A DNA stretch of 64,000 bases. Source: Agrobacterium larrymoorei. GTDB taxonomy: Bacteria; Pseudomonadota; Alphaproteobacteria; Rhizobiales; Rhizobiaceae. The stretch covers positions 880,001-944,000 of the forward strand of contig NZ_CP039691.1 in assembly GCF_005145045.1 (NCBI RefSeq). Direction: 5' to 3'. Below, piece after piece: positions 1-8,187 of this stretch. The notes beneath the pieces were generated by a model that was not told the origin of the DNA, made no database searches, and saw only the letters and a list, made by a program, of their open reading frames with translations. Position 1 is the first letter of the stretch; each line of letters opens with the position of its first letter. A program made the position numbers and the translations under genes.

Positions 1-158
1 TGTACGATAACCGCCTGCGCCAGATAATATGGCGAAGACGGCTGGTCGCGAACCGCCTGACTGATCAGCGTTTCGGCTTCCGGGTCTCTCTGGGTGGTGG
101 ATGCGGTTTTCACCCTGTCGAACAGGGATTTGAGAAGTTGGGTTTCTTCTGGTGACAT
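1..158 (-). CDS. DUF2076 family protein, 5' part only (runs off window)
   Basis: The first 52 or so codons are visible, beginning at an ATG whose complement lies at 156-158. A strong AAGGAGG Shine-Dalgarno lies just upstream. The visible protein starts MSPEETQLLKSLFDRVK and continues with a charged, helical stretch. This is typical of DUF2076 proteins, which are periplasmic or cytoplasmic proteins of unknown function with a helical N-terminal region and often a Cys/Gly-rich tail. The rest lies outside the window, so length and C-terminal features cannot be judged. The identification rests on the N-terminal pattern only. Confidence 0.7.
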   Translation of the reverse strand, partial: MSPEETQLLKSLFDRVKTASTTQRDPEAETLISQAVRDQPSSPYYLAQAVIV

Positions 159-311
159 GTCTTGCCTCCTTGGCACGCAAATCCCGCACTGTAGAGCGTA
201 CTTGTGCGCCCTGAAGGACGCACGGCGCTCTGGAAACGCATACCAAGGAGTTAGAGTTCAATTCCGGCTTTTAAAAGCCCCGGAAACCTTACATTTCAGT
301 AAGGTGATACC

Positions 312-902
312 TCATCCACCGAAAGCGAGCGAAAGACCCGCAATCGCCGTCAAACCGCCAGCCACGCGCGCTGCAATGGTGCCGAAACGCGAGACGCCAA
401 GGCCAAGCGCCACGCCTGCCAGATGCAGCAGCGCGGTGGAAATCATGAAGCCGATGCCGAATTGCAGCGCGCCAGCAGAGCCCAGCTCGCCACCATGCGC
501 ATGGCCGTGAAACAGCGCAAACACGCCCACAACGGCTGCTGCCGCAGATGTCGGCAGCTTCGCCGCCACCGCCACCAACAGGCCAAGCCCGATGACAGAT
601 GCCAGAATTGCAGGCTCCACGAAAGGCAGACCGACACCATAGACCGCCATGAAAAAGCCAACCGCCATGGTGCCGACGAACGCCGCCGGAACTGCCCAAA
701 GCGCGTTTTTACGGCCTTCGGTGCTGGCAATCTGCGAGGCCCAGAGGCCGACGGCCACCATCGCCAGAATATGGTCTGCACCGAAAATCGGGTGCGAGAC
801 ACCCGCCATGAAGGAGCCGTGCTCTTCCGGGTTCAGGTGGGCGAAGGCGGGCAGGGTGGTGGCGGCAAGACCTGCTGCGGCGATTGAAAGTCTCTTGAAC
901 AT
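312..902 (-). CDS. HupE/UreJ family metal permease
   Basis: The 196-residue protein belongs to the HupE/UreJ family of membrane proteins thought to import nickel or cobalt. A signal peptide (about residues 1-21, ending AFA) is followed by a histidine as first mature residue and an HLNPEEH stretch. The family motif HP-x4-DH is present at residues 37-44, and about six hydrophobic segments follow. Nickel supply would suit the urease encoded about 45 kb away, but the gene is not linked to it. A cobalt or hydrogenase-related role cannot be excluded, although no hydrogenase genes are in this window. It is divergent from clpP, with a 233-bp gap that shows no riboswitch I can recognise. Confidence 0.85.
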   Translation of the reverse strand: MFKRLSIAAAGLAATTLPAFAHLNPEEHGSFMAGVSHPIFGADHILAMVAVGLWASQIASTEGRKNALWAVPAAFVGTMAVGFFMAVYGVGLPFVEPAILASVIGLGLLVAVAAKLPTSAAAAVVGVFALFHGHAHGGELGSAGALQFGIGFMISTALLHLAGVALGLGVSRFGTIAARVAGGLTAIAGLSLAFGG

Positions 903-1135
903 CGATCCCTCTCATATTGTTTTGCACCGGCTGGCGCGGCTCTTGGGAATGCCGGTCAACCGATTGTTATTAACGATATCCTAGCCATGAACTTGCTGTC
1001 TATGCGGCATTTGCCGGTGGTCGGGCTCATGCCCTGTTTATTAAGCAGTTCCGCGCCTTGTCTTTTTCGCTCATTGTTTTACGACACAAATCACACTATG
1101 TCCGATAGGTAATGAATTACGTTGGAGACCGTCGC

Positions 1136-1720
1136 ATGATGAACGAAGAAGAAGACGACAAGAGCAAGGAACTGCCGATCGGTAAGGAAACGGAAGCGAA
1201 TCTTTTCAAGTCGCGTTCGATCTTCATCTATGGCGGTATCACACAGGAACTGGCGCAGAAGGTCTGCACCCAGCTCGTGGCTCTTGCTGCTGCCAGCGAT
1301 GACGATATCCGCGTCTACGTGAATTCGCCCGGCGGCCACGTCGAATCCGGCGATAGCATCCACGACATGATCAAGTTCATCAAGCCGAAGGTCTATATCA
1401 TCGGCACGGGCTGGGTCGCTTCCGCTGGCGCGCTGATCTACGTATCGGTGCCGAAGGAACGTCGTCTTTGCCTGCCCAACACCCGCTTCCTGCTTCACCA
1501 ACCCTCCGGTGGCACACGCGGCATGGCGTCGGACATCGAAATCCAGGCCCGCGAAATCATCAAGATGAACCAGCGCCTGATCAAGATTTTCTCAAAGGCC
1601 ACCGGCCAGTCGGAAGAAAAGATCGCCAAGGACATCGACCGCGACTACTGGCTCGGCGCAGAAGAAGCCGTCAATTACGGCCTCGTCGGCAAGATCGTCG
1701 AGAACCAGTCGGAAGTCTGA
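1136..1720 (+). CDS. clpP: ClpP-family serine protease, proteolytic subunit
   Basis: The 194-residue protein is a ClpP-type peptidase that would form the proteolytic chamber working with a Clp ATPase in the cytoplasm. The catalytic triad is visible: Ser96 in GWVASAGAL, His121 in LLHQPSGG and Asp170 in DIDRDYW. The start at 1136 is chosen over the in-frame ATG at 1112 because GGAG at 1123-1126 is correctly spaced from it. The nucleophile motif is ASAGA rather than the classical ASMGA, and the N-terminus is acidic (EEEDD). It therefore looks like one of the secondary ClpP paralogues that rhizobia carry, not the main clpP next to clpX. No clpX, clpA or tig gene is adjacent. It is followed by its own terminator. 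Confidence 0.88.
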   Translation: MMNEEEDDKSKELPIGKETEANLFKSRSIFIYGGITQELAQKVCTQLVALAAASDDDIRVYVNSPGGHVESGDSIHDMIKFIKPKVYIIGTGWVASAGALIYVSVPKERRLCLPNTRFLLHQPSGGTRGMASDIEIQAREIIKMNQRLIKIFSKATGQSEEKIAKDIDRDYWLGAEEAVNYGLVGKIVENQSEV

Positions 1721-1740
1721 GACTTCAGGTTCAAGGTTTA

Positions 1741-1771
1741 AAACCGCGCCGGTGAAAGCTGGCGCGGTTTT
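1741..1771 (+). terminator. Rho-independent terminator of clpP
   Basis: A ten-base-pair stem (AAACCGCGCC pairing with GGCGCGGTTT) with a ten-base loop is followed by TTTTGTGTTTTT, 20 bp after the clpP stop codon. Confidence 0.85.
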
Positions 1772-1810
1772 TGTGTTTTTGGGCGAAAGAAAAGGTTCGC
1801 GCCACCCTCC

Positions 1811-1841
1811 GCCGTCATCCTCGGGCTTGACCCGAGGATCC
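1811..1841. repeat. REP-like palindrome, left half of an inverted pair
   Basis: This 31-bp unit begins GCCGTCATCCTCGGGC and ends GACCCGAGGATCC. Near-identical units occur in the urtA-urtB and urtD-urtE gaps. An inverted partner starts at 1869 and is interrupted by the IS. The pair is arranged tail to tail, as in REPIN doublets. Confidence 0.85.
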
Positions 1842-1868
1842 AACGAACCCCTACGTCCAACGTGGTCA

Positions 1869-1886
1869 GATCCTCGGGTCAAGCCC
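1869..1886. repeat. REP-like palindrome, 5' fragment, interrupted by IS
   Basis: The unit GATCCTCGGGTCAAGCCC is the beginning of a REP copy that continues at 3157-3179 beyond the insertion sequence. Its last 11 bases, GGGTCAAGCCC (1876-1886), are repeated at 3157-3167 as the target-site duplication. Confidence 0.85.
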
Positions 1887-1908
1887 ACTACTGTCCGGTT
1901 TAAATTTC
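1887..1908. repeat. IS terminal inverted repeat, left
   Basis: This 22-bp end matches the reverse complement of 3135-3156 at 21 of 22 positions. Confidence 0.9.
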
Positions 1909-3055
1909 AGTCCCACATCAGCACCATCTGGTTTGGGGATTTGGACGGTTGTGTGGGTGGTTTAAGGAGTTGGTCGGATCGCCTTTTGTGCATGAGGTTG
2001 AGGCGTACGAGGCGGGTGAAGGTGAGCGGTTGCGTGATGGCGCTCTGGCAGGCCTGCGCCATGCGCAGCACAAGATAGGCGATGAGGGCGACATAGGTCT
2101 GGATGCGCACGGCGTTTTCGGATGCTCCGAAGAAATGGCGTATCCTGAGGTTCTGCTTGACCCATTTAAAGAACAGTTCGATCTGCCAGCGCTGTTTGTA
2201 AAGCTCGGCAATCTCTTCGGCTGGCGCATCCAGATCGTTGGTGACGAGCCGGATGGTCCTGCCCGTGTCGATCCGCACCGCGATCTCGCGCAACGGTTCG
2301 GAAAAGGGATTGCGTCTCGAGCGCGCCATGCGTTGTGCCAACAGCCCGATCCTGTCGCACAGGATGTGATCGCTCTCGCTTGGAGGCTGTTCGGTGGCGG
2401 CCTGAAGATGCGTGTTGGTCTTCAGCCGTGTGACGAAGCGGCAGCCTGCCCGGTCCAGCGCTGCCCACCACGCGAAATCATAGTAAGCCAGATCAAAGAC
2501 ATAGGTCATGCCGGGTTCGATCGGCATGGCCTTTGCGGGCACGATGTCGTTGGTTCTCTGGCCTGTCATGGTCATCGCCATGGGGATGTCGCCATTCGGA
2601 TCGTAGGCGACATGCAGCTTGGCGGCTCTGCGCCCGCTGACCATATCGGCCCAGCCATCGCTCATGGAGGAGAGGGCGACGCGGGTGGCGTCGAGCAGGC
2701 GCACCGCATCGCGGATATGGCGACGGGTTCTTCGGCTGGCGGCAGCCGCCATATGGGAGAACAGATCGGCAAAGACGCCCGCAGGCCTTGTGGCATTGGC
2801 ATCGGCAAGGGTGGAGCGCGCCACGCCGTGGGCACCCAGATGATAAAGCTGGTTGCGGTGGCTCGACAGCCCTGCCTCGATCTCGCGCAGGCTTTGCGCG
2901 CCGGAAAGCTGGGCAAACAGAAGCGCCAGCAACTGGTCCTTCATCGAAAACCGCCGAACCCTGTGATCGCCCTTGTACTTATCCACAAGCCCTTCGAAGA
3001 CCTGCCAGGGAACATGCTTCTGTATTTGATGAAAAACGCTATTCTGGTGGCGCAT
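1907..3055 (-). CDS. IS4-family DDE transposase
   Basis: The intact 382-residue transposase has an N-terminal DUF4372-type region (about residues 5-65, beginning after MRHQNSVFHQIQKH) followed by an IS4-type DDE RNase-H fold. Visible signatures are Asp in LLDATRV, Asp in YVFDLAYYDF, and the Y(2)R(3)E(6)K motif in ELYKQRWQIELFFKWVKQ. The reading frame covers nearly the whole element and its stop lies within the left inverted repeat. There is no frameshift, so it is presumably functional. It would catalyse cut-and-paste transposition of the surrounding 1270-bp element. Confidence 0.93.
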   Translation of the reverse strand: MRHQNSVFHQIQKHVPWQVFEGLVDKYKGDHRVRRFSMKDQLLALLFAQLSGAQSLREIEAGLSSHRNQLYHLGAHGVARSTLADANATRPAGVFADLFSHMAAAASRRTRRHIRDAVRLLDATRVALSSMSDGWADMVSGRRAAKLHVAYDPNGDIPMAMTMTGQRTNDIVPAKAMPIEPGMTYVFDLAYYDFAWWAALDRAGCRFVTRLKTNTHLQAATEQPPSESDHILCDRIGLLAQRMARSRRNPFSEPLREIAVRIDTGRTIRLVTNDLDAPAEEIAELYKQRWQIELFFKWVKQNLRIRHFFGASENAVRIQTYVALIAYLVLRMAQACQSAITQPLTFTRLVRLNLMHKRRSDQLLKPPTQPSKSPNQMVLMWD

Positions 3056-3134
3056 GACGTTGATCTCCTGTTCGTGTCCAGATCGCCGCGAAACGTCTGA
3101 AACCGAGTAGAATCAATGTCATGCGCCTTGTCCA

Positions 3135-3156
3135 GAAATTTAAACCGGACAGCAGT
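3135..3156. repeat. IS terminal inverted repeat, right
   Basis: This 22-bp end mirrors 1887-1908 with one mismatch. It abuts the second copy of the 11-bp target duplication. Confidence 0.9.
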
Positions 3157-3179
3157 GGGTCAAGCCCGAGGATGACGGC
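3157..3179. repeat. REP-like palindrome, 3' fragment, with target-site duplication
   Basis: The sequence GGGTCAAGCCCGAGGATGACGG restores the end of the REP unit begun at 1869. The first 11 bases are the IS target-site duplication. Joining 1869-1886 to 3168-3179 recreates a complete unit like that at 42911-42941. Confidence 0.85.
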
Positions 3180-3249
3180 AGAGAGCGAGGCGCCGCCGTC
3201 ACTCCACCGCAAACGCCCGCCACAATCACCCTGAAATCGACACTCCAAA

Positions 3250-3924
3250 CTACACCTTCGTCGCCAGCCACAACATATGCCGCGCACCGCCGCGTTTGCC
3301 ATTGGCGCGAACCGGCACCTCATCCGTTGCAAACCCGACCTGTTTCAGCCGTCGCGTGAAAGCGGCATCCGGCGCGGAAGACCAGACGGCCAGAACCCCG
3401 CCCGACCGCAAGGCCGTCTGCGCCGCCAACAACCCATGGCGATCATAAAGGCTGTCGTTGGATGGCCGCGAAAGCCCATCCGGCCCATTGTCCACATCCA
3501 GCAAAATCGCATCGTAAGCCGCTTTTTTCGAGCGGATCAGCGCACCCACATCACCAATATGAATATCGACGCGCCCATCATCTAGCGTGCCTTCATGAAG
3601 CGCCGCCATTGGCCCACGCGCCCACTCCACAACGGCTGGCACCAGTTCTGCCACCGTCACTTTCGCATCATCAGGCAACACGCCTAGCGCTGCCCGAAGC
3701 GTAAACCCCATGCCCAGCCCGCCGATCAAAACACTCTGCTTTGCGCGACCAGCAATCCGCCCGCAAGACAAGGTCGCCAGCGCCTCTTCGGACCCACTCA
3801 ACCGGCTGTTCATCAGCTCGTTCGAACCGAGCATGATCGAAAACTCTTGCCCCCGCTGCTTCAGCCGCAACTCGGTGCCATCACCGGGAATGGGGGCACG
3901 GTCCAGTTCTATCCAGGGCAGCAT
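3250..3924 (-). CDS. Spermidine synthase-like protein (class I methyltransferase fold)
   Basis: The 224-residue protein resembles the spermidine-synthase fold family: a small N-terminal beta region (LRLKQRGQEFSIMLGS) followed by a Rossmann-type domain with a nucleotide-binding loop VLIGGLGMGFTLR and acidic residues in VTVAELVPAV and ILLDVDNGPDG. True spermidine synthases use decarboxylated SAM, but bacterial relatives of this short type have no established substrate, so polyamine synthesis is only a possibility. The start MLPWIELDRA at 3924 is preferred to the upstream ATG at 3963 because that N-terminus is typical of the family. The gene stands alone, downstream of the IS-interrupted repeat. 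Confidence 0.75.
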   Translation of the reverse strand: MLPWIELDRAPIPGDGTELRLKQRGQEFSIMLGSNELMNSRLSGSEEALATLSCGRIAGRAKQSVLIGGLGMGFTLRAALGVLPDDAKVTVAELVPAVVEWARGPMAALHEGTLDDGRVDIHIGDVGALIRSKKAAYDAILLDVDNGPDGLSRPSNDSLYDRHGLLAAQTALRSGGVLAVWSSAPDAAFTRRLKQVGFATDEVPVRANGKRGGARHMLWLATKV

Positions 3925-4087
3925 TTGTTTTCTCGCTGTGAGTTGATGGCGCGCGTTTAGCATGCGGAGTGTTGGGAGAACAATGTTTCATCCGCCTCGG
4001 GCTGCACCTGCCACCTAAAAATCCATGACTTAACTCCCGCTATCGTCATGATTTACTGCTCTGCCTTCAGCCCCTCAGACCTGTTTT

Positions 4088-4669
4088 TCAATACCCACAA
4101 TCCCGAAGCTGCGCCTCGTAGCGGATCGCCATATTGGCGGAACGCCGCGCAGCTTTTTGGATGGCAACATTGTTGCGCCAGACGCCCTTCGCGTAGCCGC
4201 CATGGCCGGAATAGTAGGCGAGGTAGAGATTGTAGGGGTCGTTGAGGGCGATGCCGTTCTGGCGGTTGCTGGTGGAGTGGTACCAGCCGACGAAATGGAT
4301 GGCGTCGGTGAAATCGGTGCGGCTGGCGTTCCAGCGGCCGGTTTCTCGGCGATAGCGATCCCAGGTGCCGTCCAGTGCCTGTGCGTAGCCATAGGCGCTG
4401 GACTGGCGGGTCCATGGAATGAAGCCGAAGAGCTTGGTGCGTGGCGGGCGGGCATAGGGCTGGAAGCTGGATTCCGTGTAGATGGTTGCCATCATCACCG
4501 GCACGGGCACGCCGAATTCGCGTTGGGCTGCCTGCGCATCCTTGCGCCAGTTGTTGAACATGCCGTTGCGCTGTTCGAAAATCGCGCAGGCATTGGTGAT
4601 CTGCGACGGGGCGGTCGCACAGCCTGCCAGAACGATGAGAAGAAAAACGGCGACAAAAACGCTACGCAT
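4088..4669 (-). CDS. Lytic transglycosylase (SLT-type) lipoprotein
   Basis: The 193-residue protein has a lipoprotein signal with lipobox VLAGC (Cys17), so it is expected to be anchored in the envelope. The rest resembles a soluble-lytic-transglycosylase domain. The likely catalytic glutamate lies in ATIYTESSFQP (about residue 67), and AYGYAQALDGTWDRY and NLYLAYYSGHGGY are typical of the glycan-binding groove. It would cleave the peptidoglycan MurNAc-GlcNAc bond to form 1,6-anhydro ends. It is monocistronic and far from any secretion or conjugation cluster in this window, which favours general cell-wall remodelling. Confidence 0.85.
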   Translation of the reverse strand: MRSVFVAVFLLIVLAGCATAPSQITNACAIFEQRNGMFNNWRKDAQAAQREFGVPVPVMMATIYTESSFQPYARPPRTKLFGFIPWTRQSSAYGYAQALDGTWDRYRRETGRWNASRTDFTDAIHFVGWYHSTSNRQNGIALNDPYNLYLAYYSGHGGYAKGVWRNNVAIQKAARRSANMAIRYEAQLRDCGY

Positions 4670-4765
4670 CGCAGAAACCTTTCGTTCTGCGAATTAGTAA
4701 ATCGTAAATCTTAATGCCGGGTTTTGAGACAAGGTTAACTCAAAAGCGAGCTATTAACCTTTTGT

Positions 4766-5620
4766 TTAGAGTCGTCCCATGGTCGTTGCCATCTGATAGA
4801 GTGCAAGGCCAGAGGCCGTGCCTGCATTGAGGCTATCGAGGTGAGGGGACTGCGCAATTCGGGCCGAATGGAAGCGCGACAGAAGTTCAGGCGGCAGGCC
4901 GTCACCTTCCGTTCCGATGACCAAGGCCATGCGCGGTGAGCGTGGTATCTCGCGAATTTCGGTGCTGCCGGATGGGGACAGGCTCCAGATTTCAAAGCCT
5001 TCCGCCGCCAGCATCTCTAGCATGGAAAGCGCGTTGCCGCCGCGATGATAAGGCACCGACAGGACGGAGCCGACAGAGACGCGCAGCGCCTTACGATAAA
5101 GCGGGTCGCAGGAGGTGGCATCCAGAAATACCGCATCGGCCAGAAAGGCGGCGGCGTTGCGGAACATTGCGCCCATATTGTCATGGTTCGAGATACCGCA
5201 GCCCGCAACGACCAGCGATGTCTCGGGCAAGCTTCGGATCGTATCCAGCATATTGCGCGTGCCGGTGCGGGAGCCGAGCGCCAGAATGCCGCGGTGGAGG
5301 TGGAAGCCGACGATGCTATCCAGCACCTCCGCTTCCGCCACATACACCGGCACATCTGGTGGAAACTCGCTGAGAATATCCAGAACACCGGCGAGGCGGT
5401 TCTTCAGGATGAGGATGCAGTCTGCACGGAAATCGCCGCCTGCCTTATGCGCTGCTGCCAGCATGCGCAGTACGACGGTGCCTTCCACGATGAACTTGCC
5501 GTGCCTGCCGATCAGGTCCCGCTCGCGAATATCGCGAAACGGGGCGATCCGTGCGTCATCCGCCTGCGTCATCGCAACCGGGACAGCGCCGTTCGGCAGG
5601 GCTGCAAGCTCATTGAGCAT
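4766..5620 (-). CDS. SPOUT (TrmH/SpoU) family RNA methyltransferase
   Basis: The 284-residue protein is an SAM-dependent 2'-O-ribose methyltransferase of the SpoU/TrmH type. Three knot motifs are visible: HDNMGAMFRNA (about residue 147), MALVIGTEGDGLP and SLNAGTASGLALY near the C-terminus. The N-terminal part (IGRHGKFIVEG) fits the substrate-binding extension of rRNA-type enzymes. The start MLNELAALPNG at 5620 is chosen because the longer frame reads into the upstream gene. The start overlaps the stop of the 5610-5996 gene by 11 bp, so the two are probably cotranscribed. Whether the target is rRNA or tRNA is not readable from sequence. Confidence 0.86.
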   Translation of the reverse strand: MLNELAALPNGAVPVAMTQADDARIAPFRDIRERDLIGRHGKFIVEGTVVLRMLAAAHKAGGDFRADCILILKNRLAGVLDILSEFPPDVPVYVAEAEVLDSIVGFHLHRGILALGSRTGTRNMLDTIRSLPETSLVVAGCGISNHDNMGAMFRNAAAFLADAVFLDATSCDPLYRKALRVSVGSVLSVPYHRGGNALSMLEMLAAEGFEIWSLSPSGSTEIREIPRSPRMALVIGTEGDGLPPELLSRFHSARIAQSPHLDSLNAGTASGLALYQMATTMGRL

Positions 5621-5996
5621 CGATGGTGACGTCTGCGACGAAGCGGCCGTTCTGGACGTTGAAGACCAGCGCCTTGCGTGTACCATTGGCGAGGCGACCG
5701 TAAAACAGCATGTCGCCATTGGCGAAGGATACGTTTTCGATGGTAAAGCCCGGCGGCAGGCTGGCGGTGGCGGCAATCGGCGCATCCGAAGGCACCTGCA
5801 TCGACTGGTTCGTCGCAAGTGTTGCGGTTTTGGATGGACCTACCGCCTTATAGACAACGGCGCCGAAGACAGCCATAAGGCTGATAAACATCACGGAGCC
5901 CGACACGATCTGCAAACGGATCATCTTGCGGCGAACTTTTTCCATGGCCGGGTCTAGCGGCTTGTCTTCCTGTTCGTCTTGCTCGATCTGCGTCAT
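5610..5996 (-). CDS. Small single-pass membrane protein (DUF6476-like)
   Basis: The 128-residue protein has an acidic N-terminus (EQDEQEDKPLD), one transmembrane segment around residues 28-50 (IVSGSVMFISLMAVFGAVVY) and a likely periplasmic C-terminal domain. It resembles a rhizobial family of unknown function that commonly precedes an RNA methyltransferase gene. It overlaps that gene's start by 11 bp and is divergent from the pseudouridine synthase gene, with a gap of under 40 bp. No catalytic motif is visible. Confidence 0.7.
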   Translation of the reverse strand: MTQIEQDEQEDKPLDPAMEKVRRKMIRLQIVSGSVMFISLMAVFGAVVYKAVGPSKTATLATNQSMQVPSDAPIAATASLPPGFTIENVSFANGDMLFYGRLANGTRKALVFNVQNGRFVADVTIDAQ

Positions 5997-6034
5997 CGGG
6001 GTCCTTGGAATTATCGATTGATCGGAAAATAAGA

Positions 6035-7057
6035 ATGAACGACCCCTTTAAACAAGGCGGAGACGCAAGGAAAGTCCTGATTGCTGGCGAAGATGCGGAA
6101 GGGCGTCTGGACGCGTGGCTTGCCGCAGAAGTTGGGGGCGATCTTTCGCGCAGCCGCATCAAGGCGCTGATGGAGCAGGGGGCCGTCTTCCTGAACGGTA
6201 CTGCGGTCACCGAGCCCAAAAAGAAGATCCGCGTCGGCGACCGCATCGAGATTACCATGCCGGAGCCGGAAGACCCGGAACCCAAGGGTGAGGATATTCC
6301 GCTTGAGGTGGAATATGAGGATGAAGACCTGATCGTGCTGTTGAAGCCGCCGGGTCTCGTGGTGCATCCGGGCGCGGGAAACTGGACCGGAACGCTGGTC
6401 AACGCGCTGATCCATCATTGTGGCGATAGCCTCTCCGGCATTGGCGGCGTGCGCCGACCGGGCATCGTGCACCGTCTGGACAAGGAAACCAGCGGCGTGA
6501 TGGTCGTTGCCAAGAATGATAATGCGCACCGGCATCTGGCCGCGCAATTTGCCGACCATGGCCGAACCGGCCCGCTGGAGCGCGCCTACAAGGCCATCGT
6601 CTGGGGGCGTCCGAAATCCCTGCGCGGCACCATCGATGCGCCGCTGGGGCGCGGCGCGGACCGCACCAAGCGCGCGGTAAGGCATGAAGACGCCATCGAT
6701 GCGCGTGAAGCCATTACCCATTATGACGTGGTGGAGCGCTATCATGAGAAACCGGATGCCACCTGCCTGGCATCATTGGTTGAATGCCAGCTGGAAACCG
6801 GGCGCACGCACCAGATCCGCGTGCATATGGCCCATATCGGCCATCCGCTGATCGGCGATCCCGAATATGGGGCGGCGTTTCGCACAAAGGCCAATCTGCT
6901 GCCGGAGCCTGCGAAGACCGTGGTCAACCGTTTTCCGCGCCAGGCACTGCATGCCTATCTTCTCGTTTTCGAACATCCGCGCACCGGCGAGGTGATGGAA
7001 TTCGAAACGGATATGCCGGATGATATGGCGGCGCTTGCCGACGCATTGAGAGCATAA
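6035..7057 (+). CDS. RluA/RluD-family rRNA pseudouridine synthase
   Basis: The 340-residue enzyme would isomerise uridine to pseudouridine in large-subunit rRNA. An S4 RNA-binding domain lies at about residues 20-75 (SRSRIKALMEQGAVFLNG). The catalytic domain contains VHPGAGNWTGTLVNAL and the active-site motif HRLDKETSGVMVV, whose Asp is the nucleophile. Motif III follows as LETGRTHQIRVHMAHIGHP. The ATG at 6035 is preferred to the upstream TTG at 6005 because the MNDPF start is better placed after GGAAAATAAG. The S4-plus-long-catalytic-domain layout fits RluD better than RluA, but I do not assign the exact target site. Confidence 0.9.
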   Translation: MNDPFKQGGDARKVLIAGEDAEGRLDAWLAAEVGGDLSRSRIKALMEQGAVFLNGTAVTEPKKKIRVGDRIEITMPEPEDPEPKGEDIPLEVEYEDEDLIVLLKPPGLVVHPGAGNWTGTLVNALIHHCGDSLSGIGGVRRPGIVHRLDKETSGVMVVAKNDNAHRHLAAQFADHGRTGPLERAYKAIVWGRPKSLRGTIDAPLGRGADRTKRAVRHEDAIDAREAITHYDVVERYHEKPDATCLASLVECQLETGRTHQIRVHMAHIGHPLIGDPEYGAAFRTKANLLPEPAKTVVNRFPRQALHAYLLVFEHPRTGEVMEFETDMPDDMAALADALRA

Positions 7058-7086
7058 ACCCACAACAAAATTCATTTGCATTCGCG

Positions 7087-7121
7087 CCGGGCAGGGAAAT
7101 CTCTGTCCGGTTTTCTTTTGT
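7087..7121 (+). terminator. Probable terminator of the pseudouridine synthase gene
   Basis: A G-U-tolerant 11-bp stem (CCGGGCAGGGA with TCTCTGTCCGG) is followed by TTTTCTTTTG, 30 bp after the stop. From here to 7342 the sequence is AT-rich and contains no gene I can support. It probably holds the promoter of the next gene. Confidence 0.7.
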
Positions 7122-7342
7122 TCAAATATGGCTCCAAGTAACAGAGCTTGTTTGCTATTTAGTTTATCATGTTAAGCTAAAGTTTTATGAATTTATTCTT
7201 GTCTCAATTTCGCTTCAATTTCCTATAGTTTTTGCGTTGCAGCAAATATCGGTTTGATTTTCCAGAAGACTTGAACGTATTTTCATCGAGACATTTCATC
7301 CCCTCACCTTGGTAAGCCACAAAGCAACAGGGAAAAGACAAG

Positions 7343-8125
7343 ATGAATGTAAACGACCGAAAGTTTATCTTTCACGATCTCCAGAAGATCGAAGGCTATA
7401 TCGATCCGCCGGATGCTCTGGTCTTTTCCTCCCTGCTCCATGCACAGAAGCGGCGCTCGCTGGGCGGTGGCATTGCGGAGATCGGTGTGTTTTATGGCCG
7501 CTCCTATTTCCTTCTGCGCAGGGTGGCGGGCGACGATGCTCCGGTTCTTGCGGTCGATCTCTTCGATCTGGATGACGAGGGGGAGGGGCTCTCGCAATAT
7601 GAGCGTTTTCTTGAGAACGGCAAAAAGCTTAACCTCAAGATCGATCAGGACCTCGTCATTCAGGGAGACAGCACATTGCTGACCCCGGAAGAGGTGATTG
7701 AGAAGGTCGGCAAGGTGCGCTTTTTCAGCATCGATGGCGGGCACATGCTGAACCATGTGCTGGCAGACAGCGCATTGGCAATGGATGTGCTGGACGACCA
7801 CGGCATCATCGTCTTTGATGACACCTTCAATCCGCAGTGGCCGGAAGTGACTGTTGGCGTTGCGGATTTTCTGCGCACGCAGGGAGATTGTTTCACCGCT
7901 TTCTGCATGACGAAATACAAGACCTATGTCTGCCGCAGGGAATATCATGACTTTTATGAGAACGCCGTAACCCAGTCGCAGGAACTTGGTGCCTTCGACC
8001 ATGTGGAAACGGAATTTCTGGGTTCCAGGGTGACGCGGCTGCACAATCCCATGGGCCGCAGGATGATTTACGAGTTGATGATCCGCTCTGGACTGACGAA
8101 TTTTTCGGAACGAATTTATCGCTAG
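7343..8125 (+). CDS. Class I SAM-dependent methyltransferase (Methyltransf_24 type)
   Basis: The 260-residue protein has a Rossmann-type SAM domain with motif I IAEIGVFYGRSYFLLRRV (about residues 44-61), an acidic end of strand 2 in VLAVDLFDLDD and FFSIDGGHMLNHVL near residue 130. It also has IIVFDDTFNPQWPEV, a metal-site-like DD of the kind seen in Mg-dependent O-methyltransferases. This pattern is shared with cephalosporin hydroxylase/macrocin O-methyltransferase-like proteins, which often modify glycans. The acceptor is unknown. It is transcribed alone from an AT-rich upstream region. Confidence 0.75.
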   Translation: MNVNDRKFIFHDLQKIEGYIDPPDALVFSSLLHAQKRRSLGGGIAEIGVFYGRSYFLLRRVAGDDAPVLAVDLFDLDDEGEGLSQYERFLENGKKLNLKIDQDLVIQGDSTLLTPEEVIEKVGKVRFFSIDGGHMLNHVLADSALAMDVLDDHGIIVFDDTFNPQWPEVTVGVADFLRTQGDCFTAFCMTKYKTYVCRREYHDFYENAVTQSQELGAFDHVETEFLGSRVTRLHNPMGRRMIYELMIRSGLTNFSERIYR

Positions 8126-8187
8126 GCGGTTTTTCCGATGTCCCTTTGCGGCGGAGATTATTAACGGATGTGTGAACAGTGCGTTCG

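Larger units (their letters stand above)
1887..3156 (-). mobile_element. Complete IS4-family insertion sequence, 1270 bp
   Basis: The element is bounded by 22-bp terminal inverted repeats at 1887-1908 and 3135-3156, beginning ACTACTGTCCGG on one side and ACTGCTGTCCGG on the other, with a single mismatch at position 4. It is flanked by an 11-bp direct duplication GGGTCAAGCCC. Duplications of 10-13 bp are usual for the IS4 group. One transposase gene fills it. Intact ends and an open transposase suggest a recent, possibly active insertion. The target is a REP-like palindrome downstream of clpP. Confidence 0.92.

Noticed and set aside
312..902. Cobalamin riboswitch upstream of the HupE-type gene
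   Set aside because: No B12-box-like sequence could be found in the 233-bp divergent region by reading.
7122..7342. Small gene in the AT-rich stretch before the methyltransferase
   Set aside because: No open frame with a credible start and codon use was found; the composition fits a promoter region.
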